From the NCBI GenBank assembly GCA_020349885.1, contig CP070701.1, forward strand, positions 1,715,369 to 1,779,368: a DNA stretch of 64,000 nt, given 5' to 3'. Within the stretch, counting starts at the first letter, position 1. Every line of letters begins with the position of its first letter. The stretch is from Acidobacteriota bacterium (lineage in GTDB: Bacteria; Acidobacteriota; G020349885). A program made the translations under genes and the position numbers. Below the pieces are notes generated by a model. The model did not search any database. It saw nothing but the letters and a program-made list of their open reading frames with translations, and was not told the DNA's origin. This document shows positions 53,125 to 60,744 of this stretch, piece by piece.

Positions 53125-53471
53125 GACGACCTCCTTTGCCTGCGCTTCATGGAGCGCGCGACGAGCGCGGACTCCTTGATCCGATCGCTCACGGAACTGC
53201 AGACGATGTCGCATATCTTGGGGATGCGCGGATCAGAGAGGGAGTAGATGCTCTTGCCGTTGTTCCGCTCGACTCCGACGAGTCTCGACGTCCTCAGCAT
53301 GGAAAGATGCTTCGAGACGTTCGCCTGCCGCATCGCCGTCACCTCAACTATCTCTTTCACGCACATGGGCTCGCGGCAGAGTGCCTGAAGGATTAGGAGG
53401 CGGTTCGGCTCGCCCATCGCCTTGAAGATTGTGCTCACTTGTTTCAGCATTTCAGGGGGTAGGGCTTTCAT
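53121..53471 (-). CDS. ArsR-family repressor (BigR/YgaV-like)
   Basis: A 116-residue winged-helix regulator (STIFKAMGEPNRLLILQALCREPMCVKEIVEVTAMRQANVSKHLSMLRTSRLVGVERNNGKSIYSL). Cys at 32, 37, 87 and 91; pairs of Cys in the second and last helices are the sensor of BigR/SqrR/YgaV-type persulfide-responsive repressors, so a thiol-based sensor is plausible. It is first in the efflux operon and probably represses it through the palindrome at 53488-53505. Strong ribosome site AAGGAG before the start. Confidence 0.9.
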   Translation of the reverse strand: MKALPPEMLKQVSTIFKAMGEPNRLLILQALCREPMCVKEIVEVTAMRQANVSKHLSMLRTSRLVGVERNNGKSIYSLSDPRIPKICDIVCSSVSDRIKESALVARSMKRRQRRSS

Positions 53472-53487
53472 TGTTATCTCCTTATAG

Positions 53488-53505
53488 CTATATGGTTATA
53501 TAGCA
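53488..53505. promoter_or_regulatory. Palindromic operator of arsR efflux operon
   Basis: GCTATATGGTTATATAGC: two 7-base arms (GCTATAT, ATATAGC) around GGTT. It ends 16 bases before the arsR start codon, directly upstream of the ribosome site, where an autoregulating ArsR protein usually binds. AT-rich dyads of this type are typical of the family. Confidence 0.75.
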
Positions 53506-53808
53506 ATCTACATGCACAAAAAGGAGCTTGTCAAGGAGGATCCTCATTATTTTTCCCCCTTATGTTCCAATCCCCCTAGGGGGGTGAAGATAGCTACTAA
53601 GCGGCGGCACGGCCCCGCCGAAGCCGTCCGGGGCACCCCTACGAGGCATCCGCAGCGGTTCTTTCTTAAACGCTTCCGATTGTATGGCATTGGCTCTCTC
53701 TCCGGTTGTCGTTGAGTATGTTACGAGAAGCATGCTCGTTGACTCCAGCAACCACCTAAGATAACCTTACCCGAAAGACCATCGACACCCCCTGGAGGCG
53801 AGGAACAT
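53506..53808. other. Intergenic region with 17-bp repeat copy 2 and palindrome
   Basis: No credible gene is seen in these 303 bases between arsR and mdaB. They hold a perfect palindrome CCCCCTAGGGGG (53572-53583) and the second copy of GCGGCGGCACGGCCCCG (53601-53617), followed by a weaker hairpin (CCCCG...CGGGG) resembling the one after copy 1. It must also hold the arsR promoter (minus) and the mdaB promoter (plus); neither is obvious. Confidence 0.6.
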
Positions 53809-54396
53809 ATGAAGAACGTGTTTATTATCAACGCTCACGAGCACCACCCCTTTTCAGAAGGAAAGCTGAACCGGACGCTGGTCGATATGGCCAGGAGCCA
53901 TCTGGAGAAGAAAGGGTACGACGTCAAGGTCACGACCATGAAGGATTCCTACGACGTGGAGGAGGAAGTGGAGAAACACGTGTGGGCCGACGCCGTCATC
54001 CTGCAGACGCCGGTCTATTGGATGGGCGTTCCCTGGAGCTTCAAGAAATACATGGATTGCGTGTACTCGGCGGGAATAGAGGGGGAGTTATGCGACGGTG
54101 ACGGGCGTAGCGACCCGTCCAAGCAGTACGGCACCGGCGGCTCTCTCGAAGGCAAGAAGTACATGCTGTCGCTCACCTTCAACGCCCCGAAGGAAGCCTT
54201 CGACGACCCCGATCAATATCTCTTTCAGGGCGGGAGCGTCGACGATCTCTTCTGGCCCATGCACATGACTTTCCGATTCTTTGCCATGACGCCCCTGGAG
54301 ACGTTCGTATGCTATGACGTGATAGAGGATCCCGATGTGAAAAACGATTTTAAACGCTTCGAGAAGCACCTTGATAAACAATTTCCCGCTCTGTAA
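53809..54396 (+). CDS. NADPH quinone reductase, MdaB-like
   Basis: A 195-residue flavodoxin-fold FAD/FMN enzyme reducing quinones by two electrons. It begins [28 protein letters not shown] and has [47 protein letters not shown] and the MdaB-type end [29 protein letters not shown]. Ribosome site GGAGGCGAGG. In proteobacteria mdaB responds to oxidative and antibiotic stress; standing beside an efflux operon fits a detoxification role. Divergent from arsR. Confidence 0.9.
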   Translation: MKNVFIINAHEHHPFSEGKLNRTLVDMARSHLEKKGYDVKVTTMKDSYDVEEEVEKHVWADAVILQTPVYWMGVPWSFKKYMDCVYSAGIEGELCDGDGRSDPSKQYGTGGSLEGKKYMLSLTFNAPKEAFDDPDQYLFQGGSVDDLFWPMHMTFRFFAMTPLETFVCYDVIEDPDVKNDFKRFEKHLDKQFPAL

Positions 54397-54416
54397 ACCG
54401 GGAAAAGGAGAACGCC

Positions 54417-54443
54417 ATGATAAAACCGGGGACGAGGGAATGA
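54417..54443 (+). pseudogene. Eight-codon ORF with strong ribosome site, possible gene relic
   Basis: AAAAGGAG followed by ATG 54417 opens a frame encoding MIKPGTRE and then TGA. The ribosome site is as good as any in the window, but nothing further follows. It is either a truncated remnant of a gene once co-transcribed with mdaB, or a short leader peptide. Confidence 0.3.
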
Positions 54444-54478
54444 CGGGGCGGCGGCGAGTAGAAGCTATTGGAGACCCC

Positions 54479-54499
54479 AAACACCCTCCCAAGGTGTTT
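54479..54499 (+). terminator. Hairpin downstream of mdaB, possible terminator
   Basis: AAACACC (54479-54485), a 7-base loop, and GGTGTTT (54493-54499). The stem itself ends in TTT and is followed by ACCATG, so it is a weak intrinsic terminator at best. It separates mdaB from the promoter at 54526. Confidence 0.35.
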
Positions 54500-54525
54500 A
54501 CCATGTAGTGAACCTATACACCCAC

Positions 54526-54554
54526 TTGACAAACGCTTCCGGGCGGTGTATACT
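54526..54554 (+). promoter_or_regulatory. Near-consensus sigma-70 promoter of the RRM gene
   Basis: TTGACA (54526-54531), 17-base spacer, TATACT (54549-54554). The next credible start codon is at 54824, so the transcript has a leader of about 260 bases. Confidence 0.8.
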
Positions 54555-54560
54555 GTATTC

Positions 54561-54823
54561 TTCCACTCTGGTGGGAGGTTAACCAAATTCTGCACGCAAC
54601 TGGTAGATTCGGGTGGATTAAGGACGGACGTTCATTTTCGTTTTTCCATTTCCTTTCGAAACGCTGGGAGGCGGTTGGAGTCCCGTGAGAAAATAGCGGG
54701 CTCAAGGTACGCCGCACGCGGAAGCCGCGAGCGGACAATCGCCGATTGTGTGGGAGTTGATGGAAGGGACGACCTTTCCATCGTGTAAAGGACCATAAGA
54801 GACGAAAAGGAACGAAAACGAAC
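54561..54823 (+). promoter_or_regulatory. Long 5' leader of the RRM protein gene
   Basis: About 263 non-coding bases between the predicted start point and ATG 54824. They contain hairpins such as ATGGAAGGG-ACGA-CCTTTCCAT near the 3' end and ACAAT-CGCCG-ATTGT before it, and an A-rich stretch with AAGGA just before the start. Such length is typical of cold-shock or autoregulated RNA-binding protein genes; no known riboswitch class is recognised. Confidence 0.5.
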
Positions 54824-55132
54824 ATGAAACTCTACGTAGGAAACATGTCCTTCGACATAACGGAGGACGCGCTTCGAAAGGAATTCGAACCCCACGGAGA
54901 AGTGGCCTCGGTGGCCATCATCACGGACAAATTCACGAGCCGGCCGCGGGGCTTCGGGTTCGTGGAAATGAACGACGACGAGCAGGCCAAGGCTGCCATC
55001 AAGGCCCTGAACGAAAAGGAAGTCTTGGGGCGCAAGATTAAGGTGAACGAGGCCCGGCCGCGAGAGGAAGGAGCCCGTGGCGGCGGCGGTCGTGGCGGTG
55101 ATCGCGGCGGAAACAGAGGCAACCGCTGGTAG
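54824..55132 (+). CDS. RRM-domain RNA-binding protein with RGG tail
   Basis: A 102-residue single-RRM protein of the bacterial/cyanobacterial Rbp type. RNP2 is LYVGNM and RNP1 is RGFGFVEM; the tail after residue 82 is Gly/Arg rich with RGG-like motifs (GGGGRGGDRGGNRGN). Such proteins bind single-stranded RNA and are often cold-induced. It has its own promoter, a long leader and a strong terminator at 55160-55187, so it forms a single-gene unit. Confidence 0.93.
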   Translation: MKLYVGNMSFDITEDALRKEFEPHGEVASVAIITDKFTSRPRGFGFVEMNDDEQAKAAIKALNEKEVLGRKIKVNEARPREEGARGGGGRGGDRGGNRGNRW

Positions 55133-55159
55133 CTGCGAAGCCGTATTTTCTCGACAAAG

Positions 55160-55187
55160 GCGGCCCCGTCAAGGCGGGGCCGCTTTT
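55160..55187 (+). terminator. Rho-independent terminator of the RRM gene
   Basis: Nine-base-pair stem GCGGCCCCG (55160-55168) and CGGGGCCGC (55175-55183) around TCAAGG, followed by TTTT. It lies 27 bases after the stop codon. Confidence 0.85.
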
Positions 55188-55384
55188 CATGGCGGCGACG
55201 CGGCCGCGAGAAGAAGGGGGGCCGGAGCCGAGGAGCACTTCGGCCCCTAAAAATGAAAACTCCGCGAGCATCGAGCCGCTTGCAACGCCCCTGCGCTCCA
55301 TCTTAGAGTCCTCCCATGGCCTTCAAAGTCACCAAGGATTTCCCTGAAGCCCATTCCCCGGGAGGGAACGGCTTCCACGACGTG

Positions 55385-55657
55385 ATGTTCCCTTGTTTGC
55401 GAACTCTCGCTTTCCTGCTCCTGCTCCCGCTGCTTTTCGCGCAGGCGGCCTACGGAGGCATCAACAAAAAACTCCTCAAAGCGGCAAAGGCCGGCGACAC
55501 TGCAACAGTGGAGCAATTACTTGGAAAGGGCGCGGACGTGAATGCGAGGAACAAATTTAGCGGGACAGCCTTAGGGCTTGCAAAAGGCAACGTGGAAATC
55601 ATCTCTCTCCTTCTCCTTTCAAAAGAAATGACGCTCGAAAAAAATCCCGCACCGTAA
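55385..55657 (+). CDS. Short exported ankyrin-repeat protein
   Basis: About 90 residues: signal peptide (CLRTLAFLLLLPLLFAQAAYG), one full ankyrin unit (INKKLLKAAKAGDTATVEQLLGKGADVNARNK) and a partial second, then a short tail. It looks like a truncated member of the family encoded next to it. An upstream in-frame ATG at 55316 gives a 113-residue form with 23 extra residues before the signal peptide; 55385 fits the signal peptide better. Its signal-peptide DNA is nearly identical to that of the 56512 gene. Confidence 0.6.
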   Translation: MFPCLRTLAFLLLLPLLFAQAAYGGINKKLLKAAKAGDTATVEQLLGKGADVNARNKFSGTALGLAKGNVEIISLLLLSKEMTLEKNPAP

Positions 55658-55747
55658 ACTTGACCCCGCACCCTGCTCATGGCAGCCTAGCCCTTCGCCC
55701 GGGCAACGCGCCGCCCAGTGCGCAATCCAAAAAATAAGGAGAAAACT

Positions 55748-56515
55748 ATGAAGCAAGTAAAAATGTTTCTCTGGATAGCCCTTCTCTTACCATTCACGGC
55801 ATCAGGTATGAACCCGAACACGGAGGACGAGGACAGCTGGACCGCCCTAATGAAAGCAGCATGGGAGGGCCACGCCGAGACGGTAAAAGCCCTGCTTGAC
55901 ACCGGCGCGGACGTGAATGCGAAGGACAAAGACGGCGAGGCCGCCCTGATGAAAGCAGCATGGGAGGGCCACGCCGAGACGGCAAAAGCCCTTATTGATG
56001 CAGGCGCGGATGTGAACGCGATAGACAAATACGGCCGGACCGCGCTGACGGTTGCAGCACGGGAAGGCCACATCGAGACAGTAAAGACCCTGATTGACGC
56101 CGGCGCGGACGTGAATGCGAAGAACCAATACAGCTGGACCGCGCTGACGGTTGCAGCACGGAAAGGCCACGCCGAGACGGTAAAGACCCTGATTGACGCC
56201 GGCGCGGACGCGAACGCGAAGGACAAACGCGGCAAGACCGCCCTGATGTATGCAGCGAAGTCGGGCCGCATCGACATGGTGAAGACCTTGATAGAGGCAG
56301 GTGCGGACATAGATGCGGTGGAAAGAGAAGTTGGCGCAACCGCCCTGATGTTTGCAGTATGGAAGGGCCACACCGAGACGGTGAAAACCCTGATTGACGC
56401 GGGCGCGGACGTAAACGCGAAGCAAGAAGACGGTATGACTGCCCTGGGGGCTGCGGAATCCAAAGGCCACACCGAGATTGTGGAGATTCTCAAACAGGCC
56501 GGTGCGAAAGAATGA
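55748..56515 (+). CDS. Exported ankyrin-repeat protein, seven repeats
   Basis: A 255-residue protein with signal peptide (VKMFLWIALLLPFTASG) and seven about 33-residue ankyrin units from residue 27 to the end (TALMKAAWEGHAETVKALLDTGADVNAKDK and six more). The whole mature protein is repeat, so it is a binding protein, probably periplasmic. AAGGAG lies upstream of ATG 55748. The DNA of the units is very similar, indicating recent expansion. It overlaps the next ankyrin gene by ATGA. Partner unknown. Confidence 0.85.
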   Translation: MKQVKMFLWIALLLPFTASGMNPNTEDEDSWTALMKAAWEGHAETVKALLDTGADVNAKDKDGEAALMKAAWEGHAETAKALIDAGADVNAIDKYGRTALTVAAREGHIETVKTLIDAGADVNAKNQYSWTALTVAARKGHAETVKTLIDAGADANAKDKRGKTALMYAAKSGRIDMVKTLIEAGADIDAVEREVGATALMFAVWKGHTETVKTLIDAGADVNAKQEDGMTALGAAESKGHTEIVEILKQAGAKE

Positions 56516-57123
56516 CAATAACGAGGCTTCCCTTTAAGGCAATTCTATTTCTGCTCCCGCTGCTTTTCGCGCAGGCGGCCTACCCAGTCGGGCGCGGCGG
56601 GGACATCAATTCGAAACTTCTCGCAGCGGCGGAGGCCGGTGATACCGCCGAAGTGGAAAAATTGCTTGAGCAGGGCGCGGACGTGAACGCGGGAAAAGTG
56701 GACGGCAGGGCTGCCCTGATGTGGGCGGCGGATGCGGGCCACGCCGATTCGTGTGAGCTGAAACGTCGAGGGGATCACACTGAGACGGTGAATGTCTTGA
56801 TTAATGCAGGTGCCGACGTGAACGCTAAGGACGAAGACGGCTGGACCGTCCTGATGGAGGCAGCATGGGAGGGCCACACTGAGATGGCGAAAGCCCTGCT
56901 CGACAAAGGCGCGGACGTGAACGTGAAAGAAAACAAAATCGGCAGAACCGCCTTGATGGTTGCGGCGGAATTGGGCCGCACCGAGACGGTGAAGGCTATG
57001 ATTGGTAAGGGCGCGGACGTGAACGCGAAGGACAAGAATGGCAAATCTGCTCTTATGCTTGCGGCAGAGAAAGGCCACACCGAGATTGTGGAGATTCTCA
57101 AACAGGCCGGGGCGAAGGAGTGA
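56512..57123 (+). CDS. Exported ankyrin-repeat protein, five repeats
   Basis: A 203-residue protein with signal peptide (FKAILFLLPLLFAQAAYP) and five ankyrin units. The second unit holds a foreign insert (GHADSCELKRRGDHTETV), which looks like a repaired deletion or recombination joint. The last unit (GHTEIVEILKQAGAKE) is almost identical in DNA to the end of the preceding gene, and the signal peptide matches the 55385 gene. ATGA overlap with the preceding gene indicates co-translation. Confidence 0.83.
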   Translation: MTITRLPFKAILFLLPLLFAQAAYPVGRGGDINSKLLAAAEAGDTAEVEKLLEQGADVNAGKVDGRAALMWAADAGHADSCELKRRGDHTETVNVLINAGADVNAKDEDGWTVLMEAAWEGHTEMAKALLDKGADVNVKENKIGRTALMVAAELGRTETVKAMIGKGADVNAKDKNGKSALMLAAEKGHTEIVEILKQAGAKE

Positions 57124-57162
57124 CGGGGCGCCGCGGCGGAGCGGCCTTTCGGTGACAAATGT

Positions 57163-57585
57163 ATGAAGGGCGTTTACTGCCTGCAGATTTGCGTCCGGAA
57201 AAGCACGAGGGTGAAAACGGGCGCGCTCGGCATTCTCCGTTTCCCCGCCGGAAGATACATCTACGTCGGCTCGGCCCAGAACGGCCTCGAGAAGAGACTA
57301 CAGAGGCACCTGTCCGCGCGGAAGACGCTCCACTGGCACGTCGATTACCTGCTAGCGAGCCGGAACGCCAAGGTGGAAAGAATTTTCTACCTGAAAGCGG
57401 GAAAAGACGAGGAGTGCAAAACGGCGGCCGCGCTGGCGAGGACGGAGGAGGCGGTGGAGGGGTTCGGCAGCTCGGACTGCGGGTGCGCTTCGCATCTGTT
57501 CCGCCTGAAGTCACAGGCTGCCGATGTCTTCTACTCAGGGGGAGTGACCGACCAGTCCTCCAGATGGGCGGGGTTCTCTAAATAA
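57163..57585 (+). CDS. GIY-YIG domain protein (DUF123 type)
   Basis: A 140-residue protein of the DUF123 family, a GIY-YIG-like nuclease fold. It shows GVYCLQI, the glycine motif KTGALGILRFPAGRYIYVGSAQNGLEKRLQRHL, HWHVDYLLAS and the FGSSDCGCASHLF cysteine segment. In archaea this domain is found alone or fused to endonuclease III, suggesting DNA repair, but its activity is unproven. It follows the ankyrin genes; its 3' end overlaps the convergent lipoprotein gene by 55 bases. Confidence 0.88.
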   Translation: MKGVYCLQICVRKSTRVKTGALGILRFPAGRYIYVGSAQNGLEKRLQRHLSARKTLHWHVDYLLASRNAKVERIFYLKAGKDEECKTAAALARTEEAVEGFGSSDCGCASHLFRLKSQAADVFYSGGVTDQSSRWAGFSK

Positions 57586-58112
57586 TACTCGTACATCCCG
57601 ACGAATCTTTCCGAGTATTTTCCCAGGTCTTTTATCTCGCTGAAATCGGGAGGGTACGTGTTTTCAAATAGCTCCCCGTAATAATTCTCGTAGAGTATCG
57701 CCTTGAACAAGAGGTCCCGCTTTTCCCCGTCCAGCCCGTACGCGTTTTCCAGCACGAAGGCGGGGTCGGCTTCAAAAATCGCGGCCAGGGCGACCGACAA
57801 GCCTTCGGAGACGTAACCGTCGCTCACGGAAAAGAGATCGATGAGCCTGTGCAGCGATTTCGCGTCCCCCTGGAGCGCGTTTTTCTCCAGTTCGCCGATG
57901 ACCTTGAATACTCCCGCGCCACCGTATTTTCCGTCGAGCTCGTGAAGATCTGTTTCATAAAGAATATGGGCATTCATCGTCATGGTTTTTGGGGATGGTG
58001 CATGATTCGGTTCAGCGCTCTCCCGGGAGCACGACATGCAGAATACCGCCAATAAGCAGAGTAAACTTTTCATGAGGAATGAAAGGCTAAAGGCGCGATG
58101 CGCTTGCTTCAT
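57531..58112 (-). CDS. Lipoprotein of unknown function
   Basis: Up to 193 residues, with a lipobox in LLAVFCMSC. Mature part is helical (GVFKVIGELEKNALQGDAKSLHRLIDLFSVSDGYVSEGLSVALAAIFEADPAFVLENA), not recognised. The ATG at 58112 gives a long basic segment before the signal helix; an ATG at 58073 starts directly with MKSLLCLLAVFCMSC and may be the true start. Neither has a clear ribosome site. Convergent with the GIY-YIG gene. Confidence 0.65.
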   Translation of the reverse strand: MKQAHRAFSLSFLMKSLLCLLAVFCMSCSRESAEPNHAPSPKTMTMNAHILYETDLHELDGKYGGAGVFKVIGELEKNALQGDAKSLHRLIDLFSVSDGYVSEGLSVALAAIFEADPAFVLENAYGLDGEKRDLLFKAILYENYYGELFENTYPPDFSEIKDLGKYSERFVGMYEYYLENPAHLEDWSVTPPE

Positions 58113-58205
58113 CGCTTCCGGTGCGGCGCGCGTTCCGTGATCCCGCGAGGGCGATTATAAAACAGGCATCCGCCGCAATGGACGGCCGGGTGCTTGCGTA
58201 ATTTT

Positions 58206-59192
58206 CTACTCGCCTTTTTCCGCCTTCGGCTTCTTTCCGTAATCGAATTCGTATTCCCGCGTCTCTTTCGTCACGGCGGTTACTAATCCGTGCTCCGGAA
58301 CGTCCATCTGTGCTTTTACGGTCCGCTCGATTCTCTCCGCGTATATCAACATCGTGGCCGGGTCGATGAGGCGCTCGCCGCTTCCGGCAACTTCCATGCC
58401 GGACACCTCGGCCTCCATTTCGGCCCCGGCGGCCTTGGAAAGATCGCCGAGAGTTTTTCCGACGAGCTTCTCCAGGGCGGCGGGTTTGGAATGGTAGAAA
58501 AACTCGACCCGGAGGCAGTTCGAGCCGCCGCACTCTTTCTCTTCCGTGAACTTGGTCGCCGTATGGAAGACGACCGTTTTTCCCGTCGGAAGCGGAAACT
58601 CTTCGGTATCCGTCCATACGTCACCCAGTTCGACGGTGCGCCCGATGAAGTTTCCGATCCGGCCGTTCCATTCCGCTTCTTCCTTGTTGGCCATGTTGGC
58701 TATGGCCTCTTCCGTAAGGAGCGCGGAAAGCATCTGGGCCATTTGCGGGTCGAACTTGTCTTGGATCCGTTTCTTCAGCGCGTCGAACCCCCCGACGGCG
58801 GCGAGGCGGCCTTCCCTGTCCAGCTCGTGGGTTATTTCCAGGCCCTCCATCACGGACATGGCGGGGTGGCGGAACGCCTGTCCGTCACGCGTCATGACGG
58901 TGGAGAGAAGTTTCGCCGTGGCCGTGTAGCCGGCCGGCTTTTTTCGGATCGCGATTTGCGCCTTCGAGACGTTCACGTCCGTCTGCTTGCGCAGCTCCCC
59001 CATTTCCTGCACTTTGGTTATGGTCAGCGTCTGGGAAAATTCGATTCCATCCGGCGGGTTGAAGCGGAACGTGTACTTCTTCGAGGAATCTTTCTCGGCG
59101 CCGATGGAAAAACAGCAAGCCACCGCGAAGGCGGAAATCCCGCCGAGGACGACGCTCCGCCGGCTCCTCGTGAACATGGTCGAGATATACAT
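58206..59192 (-). CDS. Exported protein of unknown function
   Basis: A 328-residue protein with an Arg-rich N-terminus and hydrophobic segment (SRRSVVLGGISAFAVACCFSIGA), probably a signal peptide or anchor; the twin Arg-Arg could suggest Tat but the motif is poor. The mature part is beta-rich (YTFRFNPPDGIEFSQTLTITKVQEMG; later GSGERLIDPATMLIYAERIERTVKAQMDVP), resembling uncharacterised DUF6263-like secreted proteins. No catalytic motif is seen. Confidence 0.65.
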   Translation of the reverse strand: MYISTMFTRSRRSVVLGGISAFAVACCFSIGAEKDSSKKYTFRFNPPDGIEFSQTLTITKVQEMGELRKQTDVNVSKAQIAIRKKPAGYTATAKLLSTVMTRDGQAFRHPAMSVMEGLEITHELDREGRLAAVGGFDALKKRIQDKFDPQMAQMLSALLTEEAIANMANKEEAEWNGRIGNFIGRTVELGDVWTDTEEFPLPTGKTVVFHTATKFTEEKECGGSNCLRVEFFYHSKPAALEKLVGKTLGDLSKAAGAEMEAEVSGMEVAGSGERLIDPATMLIYAERIERTVKAQMDVPEHGLVTAVTKETREYEFDYGKKPKAEKGE

Positions 59193-59336
59193 GCAAACCT
59201 CCGTTTCGAACCGGTTAATGGATTGGCTTTAGGCGCGGCGCTTTCACTCAGGGGAGAGTGTAGCACACAAGCGGTCGGGGGTCGACAGTGGGCGGACTTG
59301 CTCCGGTCTCCTGCCTGTAGCTCCGCTGCACCGCTC

Positions 59337-60389
59337 TTACTCGTTGATGTCGCACGACACGTACACTTCGCGCGGCGGCCGGTCCAGCTGCACGACGAGG
59401 GCCTTGCGCTTCATGGGGAAAATGCCGTGCCCCAGGCTCGTATGATGCACCAGCAATTTCCCCGCGCGCCGGTACAGGGCAAACTCGCCCGTATCTTTAT
59501 TGTAGAAAAGCCCGCGCACCAGGAAAAATCTTTTTTCCGCTTGGATGGGCAGCACCGCGCCGGCCCATTCACGCGCCTCGGCCTCCGCAATCTCCGTGAA
59601 CGCCGATTCCTTCAAGCGCGCTTGGGCGCGCTCCTGCTCGGACTCCGCGACGGCGGTGAACGCCTCGCGGGAAAGGGGATGCTCGTAGAATTCGATGTAA
59701 GAGATTTCCTCGGGCTCGCGATACCAAGAGTCTTGTACTGTGGGGAGAGTTTCGATCCCGAGGTGTTTGCGGAGCAGCAACACCACGTTTATATGCTCTT
59801 CCGCCGCCGCGACCTTCAGGGGCGTATTTCCATGGGCTTCCTGGGCGTCGGCGTCCGCCCCGGCTTCCAGCAGGACCTGAGCGGCGTCCGCCCAGCCCAT
59901 TCCTGCGGCGTGGAACAGCGGCGTGGCGCCGCTGTCGTCCCGGACGTTGGGATCAGCGCCCCGCGCCAGCAGCATCCTGATGATCTCCACCCGTCCATCC
60001 ACCGCGGCAAGGTGGAGGAGCGTTTGGCCGTGAGGATTCTTCTCGTGAACGTCCACGCCTTCGTCGAGGAAACGCTCCAGGATCTCCCGGTGCCCCTGCA
60101 TGACCGCCACTTCCGCTTCCGACGGTTTCCCGGACTTGCGCTCCACGCGGGCGCCGTGGGCGAGAAGGATTTCTACGATCTCCTTGTTTCCCCGCTGCAC
60201 CGCTCTTGCGAGCACCGTCCGGCCTTTCCCGTCGGCGGCGTTCGCGTCGGCTCCGCCGTCGAGAAGACGCTTGACCCGCTCCGCGTCGTCCCGGCGGACG
60301 GCTCTAAGCAGCGCGCCGTCGGAGTCGCCCGGGCAGTTCCAGGCCAAAATCATGGCGGAGGCAAGAAGACAAAGGCTCGTGTGTTTCAT
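59337..60389 (-). CDS. Exported ankyrin-repeat protein with novel C-terminal domain
   Basis: A 350-residue protein with a signal peptide (SLCLLASAMILAWNCPGDSDG). Residues 25-215 are six ankyrin units (ALLRAVRRDDAERVKRLLDGGADANAADGKGRTVLARAV onward). Residues about 220-350 are a separate domain without recognised homology (PEEISYIEFYEHPLSREAFTAV, AVLPIQAEKRFFLVRGLFYNKDTGEFALYR, IFPMKRKALVVQLDRPPREVYVSCDIN). Unlike the cluster at 55385-57123, its repeats are divergent, so it is an older or separately acquired member. Confidence 0.78.
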   Translation of the reverse strand: MKHTSLCLLASAMILAWNCPGDSDGALLRAVRRDDAERVKRLLDGGADANAADGKGRTVLARAVQRGNKEIVEILLAHGARVERKSGKPSEAEVAVMQGHREILERFLDEGVDVHEKNPHGQTLLHLAAVDGRVEIIRMLLARGADPNVRDDSGATPLFHAAGMGWADAAQVLLEAGADADAQEAHGNTPLKVAAAEEHINVVLLLRKHLGIETLPTVQDSWYREPEEISYIEFYEHPLSREAFTAVAESEQERAQARLKESAFTEIAEAEAREWAGAVLPIQAEKRFFLVRGLFYNKDTGEFALYRRAGKLLVHHTSLGHGIFPMKRKALVVQLDRPPREVYVSCDINE

Positions 60390-60441
60390 GCGATTTTCTC
60401 CTTATCAAGCTTCGCGGTTTTTTCCAGACGTTCTACGTTCT

Positions 60442-60744
60442 TCAGAGTCCGAAATGCTCCCTCACCTGGGTTTGCAGGGCCGCGAAGGCGCGGTTGTGCC
60501 TCTCGCCCCACTCGCCCTGCCGGTAGTAGTCCGAAAGAGTCTTGTCCGTCTGCGGGTCCACGATGATTCCGGCCGCGTCCCGCGCGGGCATGCCCCGGTG
60601 CAGAGCGACGAGCCAGCCCGTAATGACGGCGAGGTCTTTCAGGTACACCGGCCAGTCGTCCGCGTAGGTCGTTGCGCCGAGGCAGTCCCACACGACGGCC
60701 GCGAAGTCCAGAATCTTTTCCTCGAGCCAGCGGCGGTCGCTCAC
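60442..60744 (-). CDS. Small soluble protein, GTG start, unknown
   Basis: A 100-residue helical protein (RRWLEEKILDFAAVVWDCLGATTYADDWPVYLKDLAVITGWLVALHRGMPARDAAGIIVDPQTDKTLSDYYRQGEWGERHNRAFAALQTQVREHFGL). It starts with GTG at 60744, overlapping the stop of the membrane protein gene (GTGA), so it is translationally coupled to that gene. Not recognised. Base composition and context support a real gene. Confidence 0.55.
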   Translation of the reverse strand: MSDRRWLEEKILDFAAVVWDCLGATTYADDWPVYLKDLAVITGWLVALHRGMPARDAAGIIVDPQTDKTLSDYYRQGEWGERHNRAFAALQTQVREHFGL

